Below, piece after piece: positions 27,340 through 36,181 of a stretch of DNA of 64,000 nt. Both the position numbers and the translations under genes were made by a program. The notes below the pieces were generated by a model. It searched no databases and was not told where the DNA came from. It saw only the letters and a list, made by a program, of their open reading frames with translations. The number at the start of each line of letters is the position of its first letter. Position 1 is the first letter of the stretch. Origin of the DNA: CAUZIB01 sp963663925 (GTDB lineage Bacteria > Acidobacteriota > Vicinamibacteria > Vicinamibacterales > UBA8438); contig OZ250139.1 of NCBI GenBank assembly GCA_965237405.1, forward strand, positions 2,170,001-2,234,000, given 5' to 3'.

Positions 27340-28425
27340 TCAGGCGGCCTGGATGATCTCTTGACGAGCGCGGAAGTCGGTCATGACGCGCTGGTAGATC
27401 TCTCGCGCGAGGAAGCGTTTCAGGCAGCGGATGATGTCGCGTTTGGTCCGGCCAGCGGCGATGCGTCGGGCGACGTAGTCGCGGGTCGGTTGGTGGAATT
27501 GCATCCGGACGATGACGGCTCGATAGAGGGCCGCGTTGGCGTGTCGGTGGCCGCCTCGATTGAGGCGGTGCCGCCCGGTGGTCATCCCAGACGAGGCCGG
27601 GATCGGGCAGGCGCCGCAGAGCTTCGCGAAGGCGGCCTCCGAACGAATCCGGTCGGGGTTATCGCCGAAGATGATCAACAGCTCAGCCGCGGTGTGGGCG
27701 CCCACACCGAAGCCCTCGCAGAGGGTCGGTGATGTCGCGGTGGTGAGACGCGCGAGGTACTGGTCGTGCAGCGCGATTTCCTCGGCGAGAGCCATCCACC
27801 GACGGGCGAGCGACCGGAGGGTGTGCTTGGCGGACGCGATGGGCGTGTCGATGGGGCCCGGTCGGAGTCCGGCGCAGCGCGTGAGCAGGCCGTGATCGGT
27901 GAGGTCGTGGAGGGCTTCTCGCAGGACGGGCGGGGCCTGCACGATGATCTGCTTCAGCGTGTTCATCGCCGTGGTGCGCGCTTTCATGGCGGTATCCCGT
28001 GTGATCTTGAGCTGGCGGATCATCTCGACGGCGCCGTCCGCGGTCTTGGGGATGGCCGTCGACTGCCCCGCGAGCAGGGACCGCGCCGCCACCTCGGCGT
28101 CGATGGTGTCGGACTTGCCGGCGGCGCGGCGTGTACGGCGGTCGCCCCGATTCACTTCCACGACATGATGCCCGGCTCGGCGGACGGCCCGTGCCAGGCC
28201 AGCGCCGTAGCTCCCGGTGCCTTCGATCCCGAACGCCTCAATCCGCCCGTGTGTCTCGGCCCACGTGACCAGAGCCTCGTAGCCACCCGAGTCCACTACG
28301 AACGCGTGATCGCCCAGACGGATCCCCCAGCTGTCGATTGCCACCGCGACGTGGACATGCTTATGCGTATCAACACCGACGATCACCGTCCGCGCTTCGG
28401 GCGGCGTAGTTATGCGGTTGGTCAC
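27340..28425 (-). CDS. IS110-family recombinase (DEDD plus Tnp20 Ser domain)
   Basis: 361 residues, GTG start at 28425 after GAGGAGG. The RuvC-like N-terminal domain has the DEDD set Asp19 (VGVDTHKHVHVA), Glu68 (GIEGTGSYG), Asp106 and Asp109 (KSDTIDAEVAARS). The C-terminal transposase-20 domain contains GFGVGAHTAAELLIIFGD and CPIPASSGMTTGRHRLNRGG, which holds the nucleophilic serine. IS110 enzymes act with a bridge RNA from the non-coding end. Intact. Confidence 0.92.
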   Translation of the reverse strand: MTNRITTPPEARTVIVGVDTHKHVHVAVAIDSWGIRLGDHAFVVDSGGYEALVTWAETHGRIEAFGIEGTGSYGAGLARAVRRAGHHVVEVNRGDRRTRRAAGKSDTIDAEVAARSLLAGQSTAIPKTADGAVEMIRQLKITRDTAMKARTTAMNTLKQIIVQAPPVLREALHDLTDHGLLTRCAGLRPGPIDTPIASAKHTLRSLARRWMALAEEIALHDQYLARLTTATSPTLCEGFGVGAHTAAELLIIFGDNPDRIRSEAAFAKLCGACPIPASSGMTTGRHRLNRGGHRHANAALYRAVIVRMQFHQPTRDYVARRIAAGRTKRDIIRCLKRFLAREIYQRVMTDFRARQEIIQAA

Positions 28426-28680
28426 GGGTGGCCTCCTCGGATTGCGGCCCCGAGCTGGTCCGGGTGGGCGGACAGGACTGTGACGGGCCGTGGGTACAGC
28501 AGGCCCCTATTGGGTCACGGCCCATCCGGTCAGCTGGCTGCCGTACGAGTTGCCAGCGGGCGATGACCGACAGGTCAGTAGCCAGGACCGTAGGTCAGTC
28601 AAGTTAAGGGTCAGGCCATCACTCACCGGCACCCACCGGTGTCACAAGTGACCCCGTCAGGCAGGGAGATCATGCTCACA
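28426..28680 (-). ncRNA. Candidate bridge RNA region of IS110 element I
   Basis: Non-coding end upstream of the recombinase. Read in the recombinase direction it contains TTAACTTGAC (28598-28607), identical to the IS6 target left of the insertion point, followed by a short hairpin (GACC/GGTC). Further on is ATAGGGGC (28503-28510), identical to the element's own right end, then TCACAG (28478-28483), complementary to its left tip. This is the order of target loop then donor loop in IS110 bridge RNAs. RNA boundaries cannot be set from sequence alone. Confidence 0.6.
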
Positions 28681-28726
28681 GTCAAGTTAACGAGTCCGGG
28701 ACATACGAGGGCAGGCTAATCAGAGA

Positions 28727-29425
28727 TCAGGCTGCCGTCACCGCGGTCCACACGGTGAACGCTCGTGCCCGCAACATTCGATGATGCACCGATCTCAGCC
28801 GGTGCCGACCCACGCGACACAGATTTTGAATGATGCCGTGAACGGGCAAGAAACACTGCGCGGGGGCGGATGACGTGAAGCCGCGCATCTGACGCTCCCG
28901 TTGTCGCGTGGGTTGGTGCGACACGTCGGCCCGATTGTTCGCGTATCGCGTCGTGTCATGGGTGACCACAGGCATGACGTCCCGATGGGCGACACGGTAG
29001 CTGCCCAACTGGTCGGTCACGAGCCGCACGGGTTCCTGTCGCTGACTGTTCAACAGTCGGCGGAAGAATCTCCGCGCTACCCGCGCGTCCCGACGGGGTT
29101 GTACGAGGATGTCGATCAGATCACCGTCTTGATCCACCGCGCGCCAGAGATACTGGCGCTCACCGTTGATCGTCACGAAGACGTCATCCAGGAACCACGT
29201 ATCTCCGAGTCGACCCTGTCGGCGCTTCAACTGCCGAGCGTCGTCGGGGCCGAATTTCCCGCACCACTGCCGAATGGTTTCGTACGACACGATGATGCCG
29301 CGTTCGGCAAGCAGATCCTCAACATCCCGGAAGCTCAGGCAGTATCTGTGGTAGAGCCAGACGGCATGGCTGATGATTTCGGGCGGAAAGCGATGCCGAA
29401 GGTAGCGCGGCCGGCGACTGTTCAT
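28727..29425 (-). CDS. IS6-family transposase
   Basis: 232 residues. HTH region HRFPPEIISHAVWLYHRYCL and FRDVEDLLAERGIIVSYETI, then catalytic Asp in LGDTWFLDDVFVTING, Asp in RLVTDQLGSYRVA and the Glu region near REPVRL/HQPTRQRERQMRGF. Frame intact. IS6 elements move by copy-in cointegrate formation. The element's left-side terminal repeat is interrupted by IS110, so mobility is doubtful. Confidence 0.85.
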   Translation of the reverse strand: MNSRRPRYLRHRFPPEIISHAVWLYHRYCLSFRDVEDLLAERGIIVSYETIRQWCGKFGPDDARQLKRRQGRLGDTWFLDDVFVTINGERQYLWRAVDQDGDLIDILVQPRRDARVARRFFRRLLNSQRQEPVRLVTDQLGSYRVAHRDVMPVVTHDTTRYANNRADVSHQPTRQRERQMRGFTSSAPAQCFLPVHGIIQNLCRVGRHRLRSVHHRMLRARAFTVWTAVTAA

Positions 29426-29634
29426 CCCGGCATTGTGCTGGGCGGAGAGTTAACTTGACAATACCGCTCGGTGGCCACCGCTTGGCACCTAAAAGCTCAT
29501 GTCTGGACTGAAACGACAGGCCGGGGCTCGCGGCGGTTGAGGGTGTCAGGACTGCGGCGGAACGCTGGTGCGAATCGCCGATCTTCCCCGCAGCTTGGAC
29601 GCCGGACGCAGGTCCGCCCATTGAGTGCGGCTGG

Positions 29635-30009
29635 CTACGCTTCGAACGACTGGCCGCACCCGCACGTCGACTTGGCGTTCGGGTTCTTGATGGTGAACCC
29701 GCCTCCCGTCAGGTTATCGACAAAATCGACCTCGGCGCCCTTGAGGTAGCGAATGCTGATGGGATCGACGAAGAGCGTCACGCCGTTCGACTGAAAGATC
29801 CGGTCGGCCTCGGCGTCACCGCCTCCGTTCTCGATCAGCAGGCCGTACTGGAAACCGGAGCATCCGCCACCCTGCACGAACACCCGCAGCCCGGCTTCCT
29901 TCTTCTGTTCTTCGGCCAGCAGCCCGTTGATCTTGGCGGCGGCGGCGTCGGTTACGACAATCTGTCCAGCGACGACGGTCGTCAGTTCTGGCACGTCGGT
30001 CTTCTCCAT
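29635..30009 (-). CDS. erpA: A-type Fe-S carrier protein (ErpA/IscA family)
   Basis: 124 residues. Core VVTDAAAAKINGLLAEE, LRVFVQGGGCSGFQYGL, VDPISIRYLKGAEVDFVD, GGGFTIKNPNAKSTCGCG. The three cluster ligands Cys50, Cys116 and Cys118 are present. It receives and delivers Fe-S clusters to apo-proteins. The C-terminus CGCGQSFEA favours ErpA over IscA. Monocistronic. 29466-29634 downstream of it holds nothing recognised. Confidence 0.9.
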   Translation of the reverse strand: MEKTDVPELTTVVAGQIVVTDAAAAKINGLLAEEQKKEAGLRVFVQGGGCSGFQYGLLIENGGGDAEADRIFQSNGVTLFVDPISIRYLKGAEVDFVDNLTGGGFTIKNPNAKSTCGCGQSFEA

Positions 30010-30284
30010 GGGCTCGATACCCCCTGATTATAGCTCGTGCACAGTGCGGTACCGGCCAGGCCCGGCGGGTCCTGATCGCGGTTGTCAGGAATCCGGCGCA
30101 ATACGAGTCCTCACCACAGACCAACGCGGGCAATCCTGGGGTCAACGACGTCGTCCCTTTCAGGAGACGACGCCGCGCGGCACGACGGTAGCGGCAACTG
30201 CAGACCAAGAGCGCAGGGTCTTGGCGATGATCGTAGGCGGGGTCGTGCTGGTGATCACCGCCCTCCTGTTTCTCTCAGCGGCGC

Positions 30285-30860
30285 CGAACAGTTGCCATTC
30301 AAGGTCGATCATGAGGAATCCGTCCTTGAAAAGTGGCTGGAGTCCAACCCCGACAACCTCCCTGATGGACGTGCGCCCAGAGCGTATCACGCTGCCTCTT
30401 GGGGCTCAGCGTGCGCCACGCCAGGCCCGATGGATGCTGACCTCCCCCCCGGAGGAGTCGCTCCCGCACCTCCGGAATCACGGTCTCAGGAGCTGCTTGA
30501 CTTTGGTCAAATTGCCGGTCGAGACGCCCGCCTCCCCGGCAATGTCCTTCTGCACGTCGCGATGCTCGTGGTTCGTCAACTTTGACGAGGGCCTCGGCTG
30601 GCCGGTTGATCCGGTCGGTCGACGCCGTTCCCTGCAGTACGACTCCAGGCCCAGGGCCAACCACTCCGGCGATTCACTCGATGTGCTCTTTTTCGACAGC
30701 AATAGGCGAATCGCGGTGGAGGTCAAGGGTGCAAGCGCGCCGGTCGGTGAGGTAATTCGTGGCCTCTTCCAATGTGTCAAATATGAGGCTGTTCTGGACG
30801 CCGAGGCCCGGCCGGGGCTGATCACGGCCTCGCATGGGCAGACGGTGTGCACCGAGCGGA
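30285..30860 (+). pseudogene. Broken PD-(D/E)XK nuclease-like gene
   Basis: Two coding pieces lie in different frames. First FKVDHEESVLEKWLESNPDN (about 30290-30370) resembles the N-terminus of DUF91/NucS-like endonuclease proteins. Then, after a stretch with no open similarity, SGDSLDVLFFDSNRRIAVEV and KGASAPVGEVIRGLFQCVKY (about 30670-30800) give an Asp...Glu-x-Lys core (LDVLFFD, VEVKG). Several indels or rearrangements must separate them. Inactive as it stands. The 275 bp before it contain no gene. Confidence 0.5.
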
Positions 30861-31000
30861 CAGGTGTGGGACGGGGAGGGCGCCCGGCTAGCCGCGGGGC
30901 TGTCTCTGGGGCGTTCACGCGAGGGGCACCGACCGACGACCGGCGTGGAGATATCATCATCGGCGCTCCTCCGGCCGGCACGACGACGACAGGAACCGCT

Positions 31001-31227
31001 ATGACGCTGGACGACCTCTTTGCGGCTACGAACGACCATCTCATCGGTGTGTGGCGTTTTCGGGAACGCGGTCGCCCCGCCTTGTGGTGCGCGACGTTCG
31101 TGCTGGATGGCTATACTACGACGTGAGTGGCAAACGCACTATCAAAGGTGCGCTGACAGCGGTGCTTCGCGAGATCACGCGGGGCAAACGGACAGCGACG
31201 GGTCGCCAGTCCCGGTCCCGCCACTAG
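31001..31227 (+). pseudogene. Small hypothetical gene, frameshifted
   Basis: From ATG 31001 the frame reads MTLDDLFAATNDHLIGVWRF and WCATFVLDGY. One missing base near 31117 then shifts it, and the next frame continues YYDVSGKRTIKGALTAVLRE to TAG 31227. Coding-like, with no family that I recognise. Confidence 0.4.
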
Positions 31228-31430
31228 CTCGCTCAATGTGGCTAGCCGCTGGCCGCCGTCTCCGGGAAGTTCATGCGGCGGAGGAGAGCCTGGAAGCGGG
31301 GGTCGGCGCGGAGGGGGTCGAACCCGCGACGAGCCCCTCCACGGTGCCCCGCGCCCCTCTCAGCGATCCCGGCATCGTTGCAGCCTACCTGTGCGACACA
31401 CGCCGAGTTCATCATAGTGGTGGTCGCACG

Positions 31431-33686
31431 TCAGTCGTTGCCGGCGGGGGCCTGATAGCGGTTGACGCGCGATGGCCCGAACGAGAGCCACGTGTCCGTG
31501 TTGGGGACCTGGCCGACACCGGGCTTCGCCCAGTCACAGACGCCGTCCTCGAAGATTCGTTGCAGCTGGGTCCACTCCTCACCGCTGAACTCGACGGTGT
31601 AATCGGCGCGGTCGAGCGGCTTGAGCTGGCACTTCAGCACATCGTTGGTCAACGGGCCACCTGCCACCATCCGCGGACCAGTGTGAATCGGGTAGAGGGT
31701 GTTGCACCGGCCCTCCGTGTTGTCGAAGAGCCGATCCGTGTCAAAGATCTGGGCTTCGATGATCTGGTTGCCGTCCTCGTTCCAGCAGGCATCGACGAGC
31801 GCCTCCGGCTTGGCACGGACCGCGAAGTCGTCACCCGAGGAATCGAGGGTGATGTTGGTGAGCCATTCGTCCAACAGCGCGAGGTTCTCTTCCGCGCGCG
31901 ACAGGGGTGCTGTGCGACGCTGGAGCACGTAGTTGTCGGCGTGACCGTTGTCGCGAATGAGACGCTCGCGCATGACGAACGAGTAGTAGCTCGCGTGGAA
32001 GTCGCCCGCCAGGTCGCGATAGTTTCGTTCGTCGATGATCGGCGTCGTCGCCAGTCCTCCGCCACCGCTGGTGATGCGCCCGGTCTCATAGGCCACCCGC
32101 ACCGCGACGGAGTCGGCCTCGGACCGCTCCGGCCGCCACCCGAAGTCGATGTCCCATCCACCGACGTGCTCATTTAAGTCGATGAACAGGTCCTTCGAGA
32201 TCAGGCCCTCGTTCAGCGCGGCGAGCCCGTATTGCACGCCGACGTTGCCGTGCGGGTTCCGCCCGAACGCCGCCCGTGGTGCCGGTTCGATTCCGTCGTA
32301 TATTCTGGTCCCGAAGACGTTGCGCATGCCGTCGTAGATCGAGCAGCGGACGCCTGTCGGGTTGTTCACCGGGTGATACCGCTCCTCGACCGGAATCTCC
32401 GACGGACAATCGTCCGGGCCGATCCGGTTCGGCCGGTTCCCGAGCGACCGGTCACAGGTCTCCCAGGTGGCCCAGCCTCCCACCACCCGTTTGGTCTCGT
32501 CGTCGAGTTCGGCCTCGTTGAGAAAGCGCCTCAGCGGGAGCCGACACTCGGACGTGTCGACGAAGTAGCTGACTGCGTCGGGAAAGGTCGCCGTCAGCAT
32601 GATCCCGTCGAGAATGCCGGGATACGCCCCGGCGATCAACAGTTGCTGCATCGCGCCACCAGATCCGCCGTTCCCGATCGTGTGAATCGGCGGGCCGAAC
32701 GTCTCCGAGAAGTGCTCCTTGACCATCATGGTGGTCTCGGCCGACAGCACGTCGTTGCACCCGCCCTGACGATTCACGTTGAGCGTCGACGACGCCACCG
32801 CATAGCCCTTCGACAGCAGCGCGTCTCGGAGAACGCCGCCCGTGCTCGTGCCCTGGAAGAAGCCGGCTTCACAGCCACCGCCGTAGGTGTAGACGAGACG
32901 ACCGTTCCACCCGCGGGGACGGTCCCAAGGCGTGGGGTCCGGTTGGTCGGGGTCAATCAGGATCGCCATCTGATAGATGGCGCGATTGATCGTGCCGGTC
33001 TCGAGACGAACGACATAGGGGACGGTGGCGCCGCTCGTCGTGGTCGTCCGTGAGACGTCGGCAGGCAGCTGCGCTGGATCGACCAGACCACCGAACGCGC
33101 CCTCTCCTTCGCCCTCCGTCGTGCGATACAGATAATCGACGCGTGTCTCCAGCGAGCAGTCGTCGTCCAGAGCAGACCCGACGAGAAAGTCGCCGTCGCC
33201 GATCGCGAACCGGCGGGGCTGGCCCTCGCGGTCGAGGTCGAGGTCCTCGAGACAGATATAGGGTTGGAGGTGCTCGCCTGAGAAGATCGGTCCCGCGACA
33301 GGATAGTTGGTCACCGTCATCGACGAAATCGGCATACCCGCATACTCGACAACCACGGTGGTGTCTCCGACTGCCAACCCGTCGACCAGCCCGAGCAGCG
33401 CGTCCGACTCGCGTCCGAGCCAGTCCGCCGGGGCCGGGCGGAACCGTTCCGTCATGTCCACGCCGTTGACCGAGACCGAGACATCGGGGAGCGAGCCACC
33501 GAAGATCGGTTCGATCCGCACCAAGGCGTCACCTCCACTGATCAGGTGCTGACTTGTGGGGACGGTCTCGACGCGAAGCTCCCCGGGTTTGATGGCGGTC
33601 GGCTCGTCACAGGCGCCCGCACTCAGCGTCCCAAGCATCGCGCCGACCGAGACGGCCATCTGTCCGAAACGTGGATTCTGTCGCAT
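31431..33686 (-). CDS. DUF6351 family secreted hydrolase
   Basis: 751 residues. ATG 33686 has GAGGAG upstream. Signal segment MAVSVGAMLGTLSAGAC with Cys26 (lipoprotein-like end) and an Ig-like N-terminal domain (about 35-130, EPIFGGSLPDVSVSVNGVDM). A large alpha/beta-hydrolase domain follows, with a nucleophile elbow at Ser342 (IGNGGSGGAMQQLL) and many paired cysteines (CEAGFF, GGCNDVL, TSECRLP, ETCD, DDCP), as expected for an exported protein. The family is uncharacterised and resembles tannase/feruloyl-esterase-like enzymes. Full length. Upstream lies the truncated tail of another gene. Confidence 0.82.
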   Translation of the reverse strand: MRQNPRFGQMAVSVGAMLGTLSAGACDEPTAIKPGELRVETVPTSQHLISGGDALVRIEPIFGGSLPDVSVSVNGVDMTERFRPAPADWLGRESDALLGLVDGLAVGDTTVVVEYAGMPISSMTVTNYPVAGPIFSGEHLQPYICLEDLDLDREGQPRRFAIGDGDFLVGSALDDDCSLETRVDYLYRTTEGEGEGAFGGLVDPAQLPADVSRTTTTSGATVPYVVRLETGTINRAIYQMAILIDPDQPDPTPWDRPRGWNGRLVYTYGGGCEAGFFQGTSTGGVLRDALLSKGYAVASSTLNVNRQGGCNDVLSAETTMMVKEHFSETFGPPIHTIGNGGSGGAMQQLLIAGAYPGILDGIMLTATFPDAVSYFVDTSECRLPLRRFLNEAELDDETKRVVGGWATWETCDRSLGNRPNRIGPDDCPSEIPVEERYHPVNNPTGVRCSIYDGMRNVFGTRIYDGIEPAPRAAFGRNPHGNVGVQYGLAALNEGLISKDLFIDLNEHVGGWDIDFGWRPERSEADSVAVRVAYETGRITSGGGGLATTPIIDERNYRDLAGDFHASYYSFVMRERLIRDNGHADNYVLQRRTAPLSRAEENLALLDEWLTNITLDSSGDDFAVRAKPEALVDACWNEDGNQIIEAQIFDTDRLFDNTEGRCNTLYPIHTGPRMVAGGPLTNDVLKCQLKPLDRADYTVEFSGEEWTQLQRIFEDGVCDWAKPGVGQVPNTDTWLSFGPSRVNRYQAPAGND

Positions 33687-33715
33687 CACGGGTCTCCTCA
33701 CCGCCCATCGCAACG

Positions 33716-33770
33716 TTAGAGCTGGCCGTCCTCCGTCTCGTTGATCTCGTGGATCGTGCAGATGTTCGGG
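33716..33770 (-). pseudogene. C-terminal tail of a gene cut by IS6/IS110
   Basis: The last 17 codons read PNICTIHEINETEDGQL and stop at 33716, 29 bp upstream of the DUF6351 start and in the same direction. The upstream part is replaced by the IS6 end at 33771. It was probably the preceding gene of the same operon; identity unknown. Confidence 0.4.
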
Positions 33771-33803
33771 GGCACTGACGCCCCTATATGTCAAGACACT
33801 CCT

Positions 33804-34889
33804 TCAGGCGGCCTGGATGATCTCTTGACGAGCGCGGAAGTCGGTCATGACGCGCTGGTAGATCTCTCGCGCGAGGAAGCGTTTCAGGCAGCGGATGATG
33901 TCGCGTTTGGTCCGGCCAGCGGCGATGCGTCGGGCGACGTAGTCGCGGGTCGGTTGGTGGAATTGCATCCGGACGATGACGGCTCGATAGAGGGCCGCGT
34001 TGGCGTGTCGGTGGCCGCCTCGATTGAGGCGGTGCCGCCCGGTGGTCATCCCAGACGAGGCCGGGATCGGGCAGGCGCCGCAGAGCTTCGCGAAGGCGGC
34101 CTCCGAACGAATCCGGTCGGGGTTATCGCCGAAGATGATCAACAGCTCAGCCGCGGTGTGGGCGCCCACACCGAAGCCCTCGCAGAGGGTCGGTGATGTC
34201 GCGGTGGTGAGACGCGCGAGGTACTGGTCGTGCAGCGCGATTTCCTCGGCGAGAGCCATCCACCGACGGGCGAGCGACCGGAGGGTGTGCTTGGCGGACG
34301 CGATGGGCGTGTCGATGGGGCCCGGTCGGAGTCCGGCGCAGCGCGTGAGCAGGCCGTGATCGGTGAGGTCGTGGAGGGCTTCTCGCAGGACGGGCGGGGC
34401 CTGCACGATGATCTGCTTCAGCGTGTTCATCGCCGTGGTGCGCGCTTTCATGGCGGTATCCCGTGTGATCTTGAGCTGGCGGATCATCTCGACGGCGCCG
34501 TCCGCGGTCTTGGGGATGGCCGTCGACTGCCCCGCGAGCAGGGACCGCGCCGCCACCTCGGCGTCGATGGTGTCGGACTTGCCGGCGGCGCGGCGTGTAC
34601 GGCGGTCGCCCCGATTCACTTCCACGACATGATGCCCGGCTCGGCGGACGGCCCGTGCCAGGCCAGCGCCGTAGCTCCCGGTGCCTTCGATCCCGAACGC
34701 CTCAATCCGCCCGTGTGTCTCGGCCCACGTGACCAGAGCCTCGTAGCCACCCGAGTCCACTACGAACGCGTGATCGCCCAGACGGATCCCCCAGCTGTCG
34801 ATTGCCACCGCGACGTGGACATGCTTATGCGTATCAACACCGACGATCACCGTCCGCGCTTCGGGCGGCGTAGTTATGCGGTTGGTCAC
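33804..34889 (-). CDS. IS110-family recombinase (element II)
   Basis: 361 residues, identical in protein sequence to the recombinase of element I. DEDD residues Asp19, Glu68, Asp106 and Asp109 and the C-terminal serine motif PIPASSGMTTGRHR are present. Identity to element I points to very recent movement or gene conversion. Confidence 0.92.
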   Translation of the reverse strand: MTNRITTPPEARTVIVGVDTHKHVHVAVAIDSWGIRLGDHAFVVDSGGYEALVTWAETHGRIEAFGIEGTGSYGAGLARAVRRAGHHVVEVNRGDRRTRRAAGKSDTIDAEVAARSLLAGQSTAIPKTADGAVEMIRQLKITRDTAMKARTTAMNTLKQIIVQAPPVLREALHDLTDHGLLTRCAGLRPGPIDTPIASAKHTLRSLARRWMALAEEIALHDQYLARLTTATSPTLCEGFGVGAHTAAELLIIFGDNPDRIRSEAAFAKLCGACPIPASSGMTTGRHRLNRGGHRHANAALYRAVIVRMQFHQPTRDYVARRIAAGRTKRDIIRCLKRFLAREIYQRVMTDFRARQEIIQAA

Positions 34890-35144
34890 GGGTGGCCTCC
34901 TCGGATTGCGGCCCCGAGCTGGTCCGGGTGGGCGGACAGGACTGTGACGGGCCGTGGGTACAGCAGGCCCCTATGGGGTCACGGCCCATCCGGTCAGCTG
35001 GCTGCCGTACGAGTTGCCAGCGGGCGATGACCGACAGGTCAGTAGCCAGGACCGTAGGTCAGTCAAGTTAAGGGTCAGGCCATCACTCACCGGCACCCAC
35101 CGGTGTCACAAGTGACCCCGTCAGGCAGGGAGATCATGCTCACA
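34890..35144 (-). ncRNA. Candidate bridge RNA region of IS110 element II
   Basis: Same non-coding end as element I, with the target-like TTAACTTGAC at 35062-35071 and the donor-like ATAGGGGC at 34967-34974. One substitution flanks the donor segment (TATGGGG for TATTGGG on the plus strand). Confidence 0.6.
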
Positions 35145-35170
35145 GTCAAGTTAACTCTCCGCCCAGCACA

Positions 35171-35878
35171 ATGCCTGGATGCACATTCGACGATCCCGCT
35201 ACCTTCGGCATCGTTTTTCCACCTGACATCATCAGCCACGCCGTCTGGTTGTATCACAGATACTGCCTGAGCTTCCGGGATGTCGAGGATCTGCTGGCCG
35301 AACGCGGCATCATCGTGTCGTACGAAACGATTCGGCCATGGTGCGGGAAGTTCGGCCCCGATGACGCCCGGCGGTTGAAGCGCCGTCCAGGTCGACTCGG
35401 AGATACGTGGTTGCTGGACGCAGTCTTCGTCGCGATCAACGGTCAGCGCCAGTATCGGTGGCGCGCCGTGGACCAAGACGGTGACCTGATTGACCTGCTC
35501 GTCCAACCCCGTCGGGACGGGCGTGCGGCGCGGAGATTCTTCCGAACACTCTTGAAGAGTCCGCGACAGGAACCGGGTCGTCTCGTGACCGACAAGCTGG
35601 GCAGCTACCGTGTCGCCCATCGGGACCTCATGCCGCTGGTCACCCATGACACGACGCGATACGCGAACAATCGGGCCGACGTATCCCATCAGCCTACGCG
35701 CCACCAGGAGCGTCAGATGCGCGGCTTCACCTCACCTGCCCACGCCCAGCGGTTCTTGCACGTTCACGGTGTCATTCAGAATTTGTTTCGAGTGGGTCGG
35801 CACCTGCTCAGGTCGGTGCATCATCGGATGCTGCGAGCACGATCATTCACCGTGTGGGCCGAGGTGACCGCGGCCTGA
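35171..35878 (+). CDS. IS6-family transposase (possible N-terminal frameshift)
   Basis: The frame from 35171 gives 235 residues. The body matches the other IS6 copies from FPPDIISHAVWLYHRYCL onward: FRDVEDLLAERGIIVSYETI, TWLLDAVFVAINGQ, RLVTDKLGSYRVAHRDL, HQPTRHQERQMRGF and LFRVGRHLLRSVHH. In sister copies the start is an ATG equivalent to 35180 reading MHIRRSRYLRHRF. Here an extra T in the run near 35214 puts that start out of frame, so the first 13 residues are non-native. Confidence 0.75.
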   Translation: MPGCTFDDPATFGIVFPPDIISHAVWLYHRYCLSFRDVEDLLAERGIIVSYETIRPWCGKFGPDDARRLKRRPGRLGDTWLLDAVFVAINGQRQYRWRAVDQDGDLIDLLVQPRRDGRAARRFFRTLLKSPRQEPGRLVTDKLGSYRVAHRDLMPLVTHDTTRYANNRADVSHQPTRHQERQMRGFTSPAHAQRFLHVHGVIQNLFRVGRHLLRSVHHRMLRARSFTVWAEVTAA

Positions 35879-35925
35879 TCCTCTGATGAGTTCGCCTCAT
35901 CTTGGTCCAGGCTCGTTAACTTGAC

Positions 35926-36181
35926 TGTGAGCATGATCCCCCTGCCTGTCGGGGTCGCTTCGTGACACCGGTGGGTGCCGGTGAGCGGTGGCCTGACCCG
36001 TAACTTGACTGACCTTTGGTCCTGGCTACTGATCTGTCGGTCATCGCCCACCGGCCACTCGTACGGCGGCCAGCTGACCGGATGGGCCGTGACCCCATAG
36101 GGGCCTGCTGCACCCACGGCCCGTCACAGTCCTGTCCGCCCAGCCGGGCCAGCTCGGGCCGCAACCCGAGGAGGTATACCT
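35926..36181 (+). ncRNA. Candidate bridge RNA region of IS110 element III
   Basis: Non-coding end with CGTAACTTGACTGACC (nine-base match TAACTTGAC to the target) followed by the clean hairpin GACC-TTT-GGTC, then CCATAGGGGCCTGC and CGTCACAGTCC. The guide-like segments persist although the surrounding sequence has diverged from elements I and II. Confidence 0.58.

Larger units (their letters stand above)
27313..28680 (-). mobile_element. IS110-family element I (1368 bp)
   Basis: Starts GACGCCCCTATATGTCAAG next to the IS6 hexamer GGTATT and ends ATCATGCTCACA next to GTCAAGTTAAC. The transposase occupies one side and a 255-nt non-coding end the other. Same length as element II and nearly identical in sequence (one visible difference, CCTATTGGG against CCTATGGGG). 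Confidence 0.88.
27307..29465 (-). mobile_element. IS6-family element interrupted by IS110 in its terminal repeat
   Basis: The outer six bases of the repeat (GGTATT, 27307-27312) are separated from the rest (GTCAAGTTAAC, 28681) by the IS110. The opposite repeat ending at 29465 is intact and reads GGTATTGTCAAGTTAAC inward, showing what the interrupted one looked like. No 8-bp target duplication survives. Confidence 0.82.
33777..35144 (-). mobile_element. IS110-family element II (1368 bp)
   Basis: Same termini and length as element I and almost identical. Inserted between GGCACT and GTCAAGTTAAC of the IS6 end nearest the transposase N-terminus. Confidence 0.88.

Noticed and set aside
31270..31340. 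tRNA-like GGTCGAACCC sequence
   Set aside because: Inverse reads GGGTTCGACC, but no T-stem, acceptor or anticodon arm pairing can be drawn.
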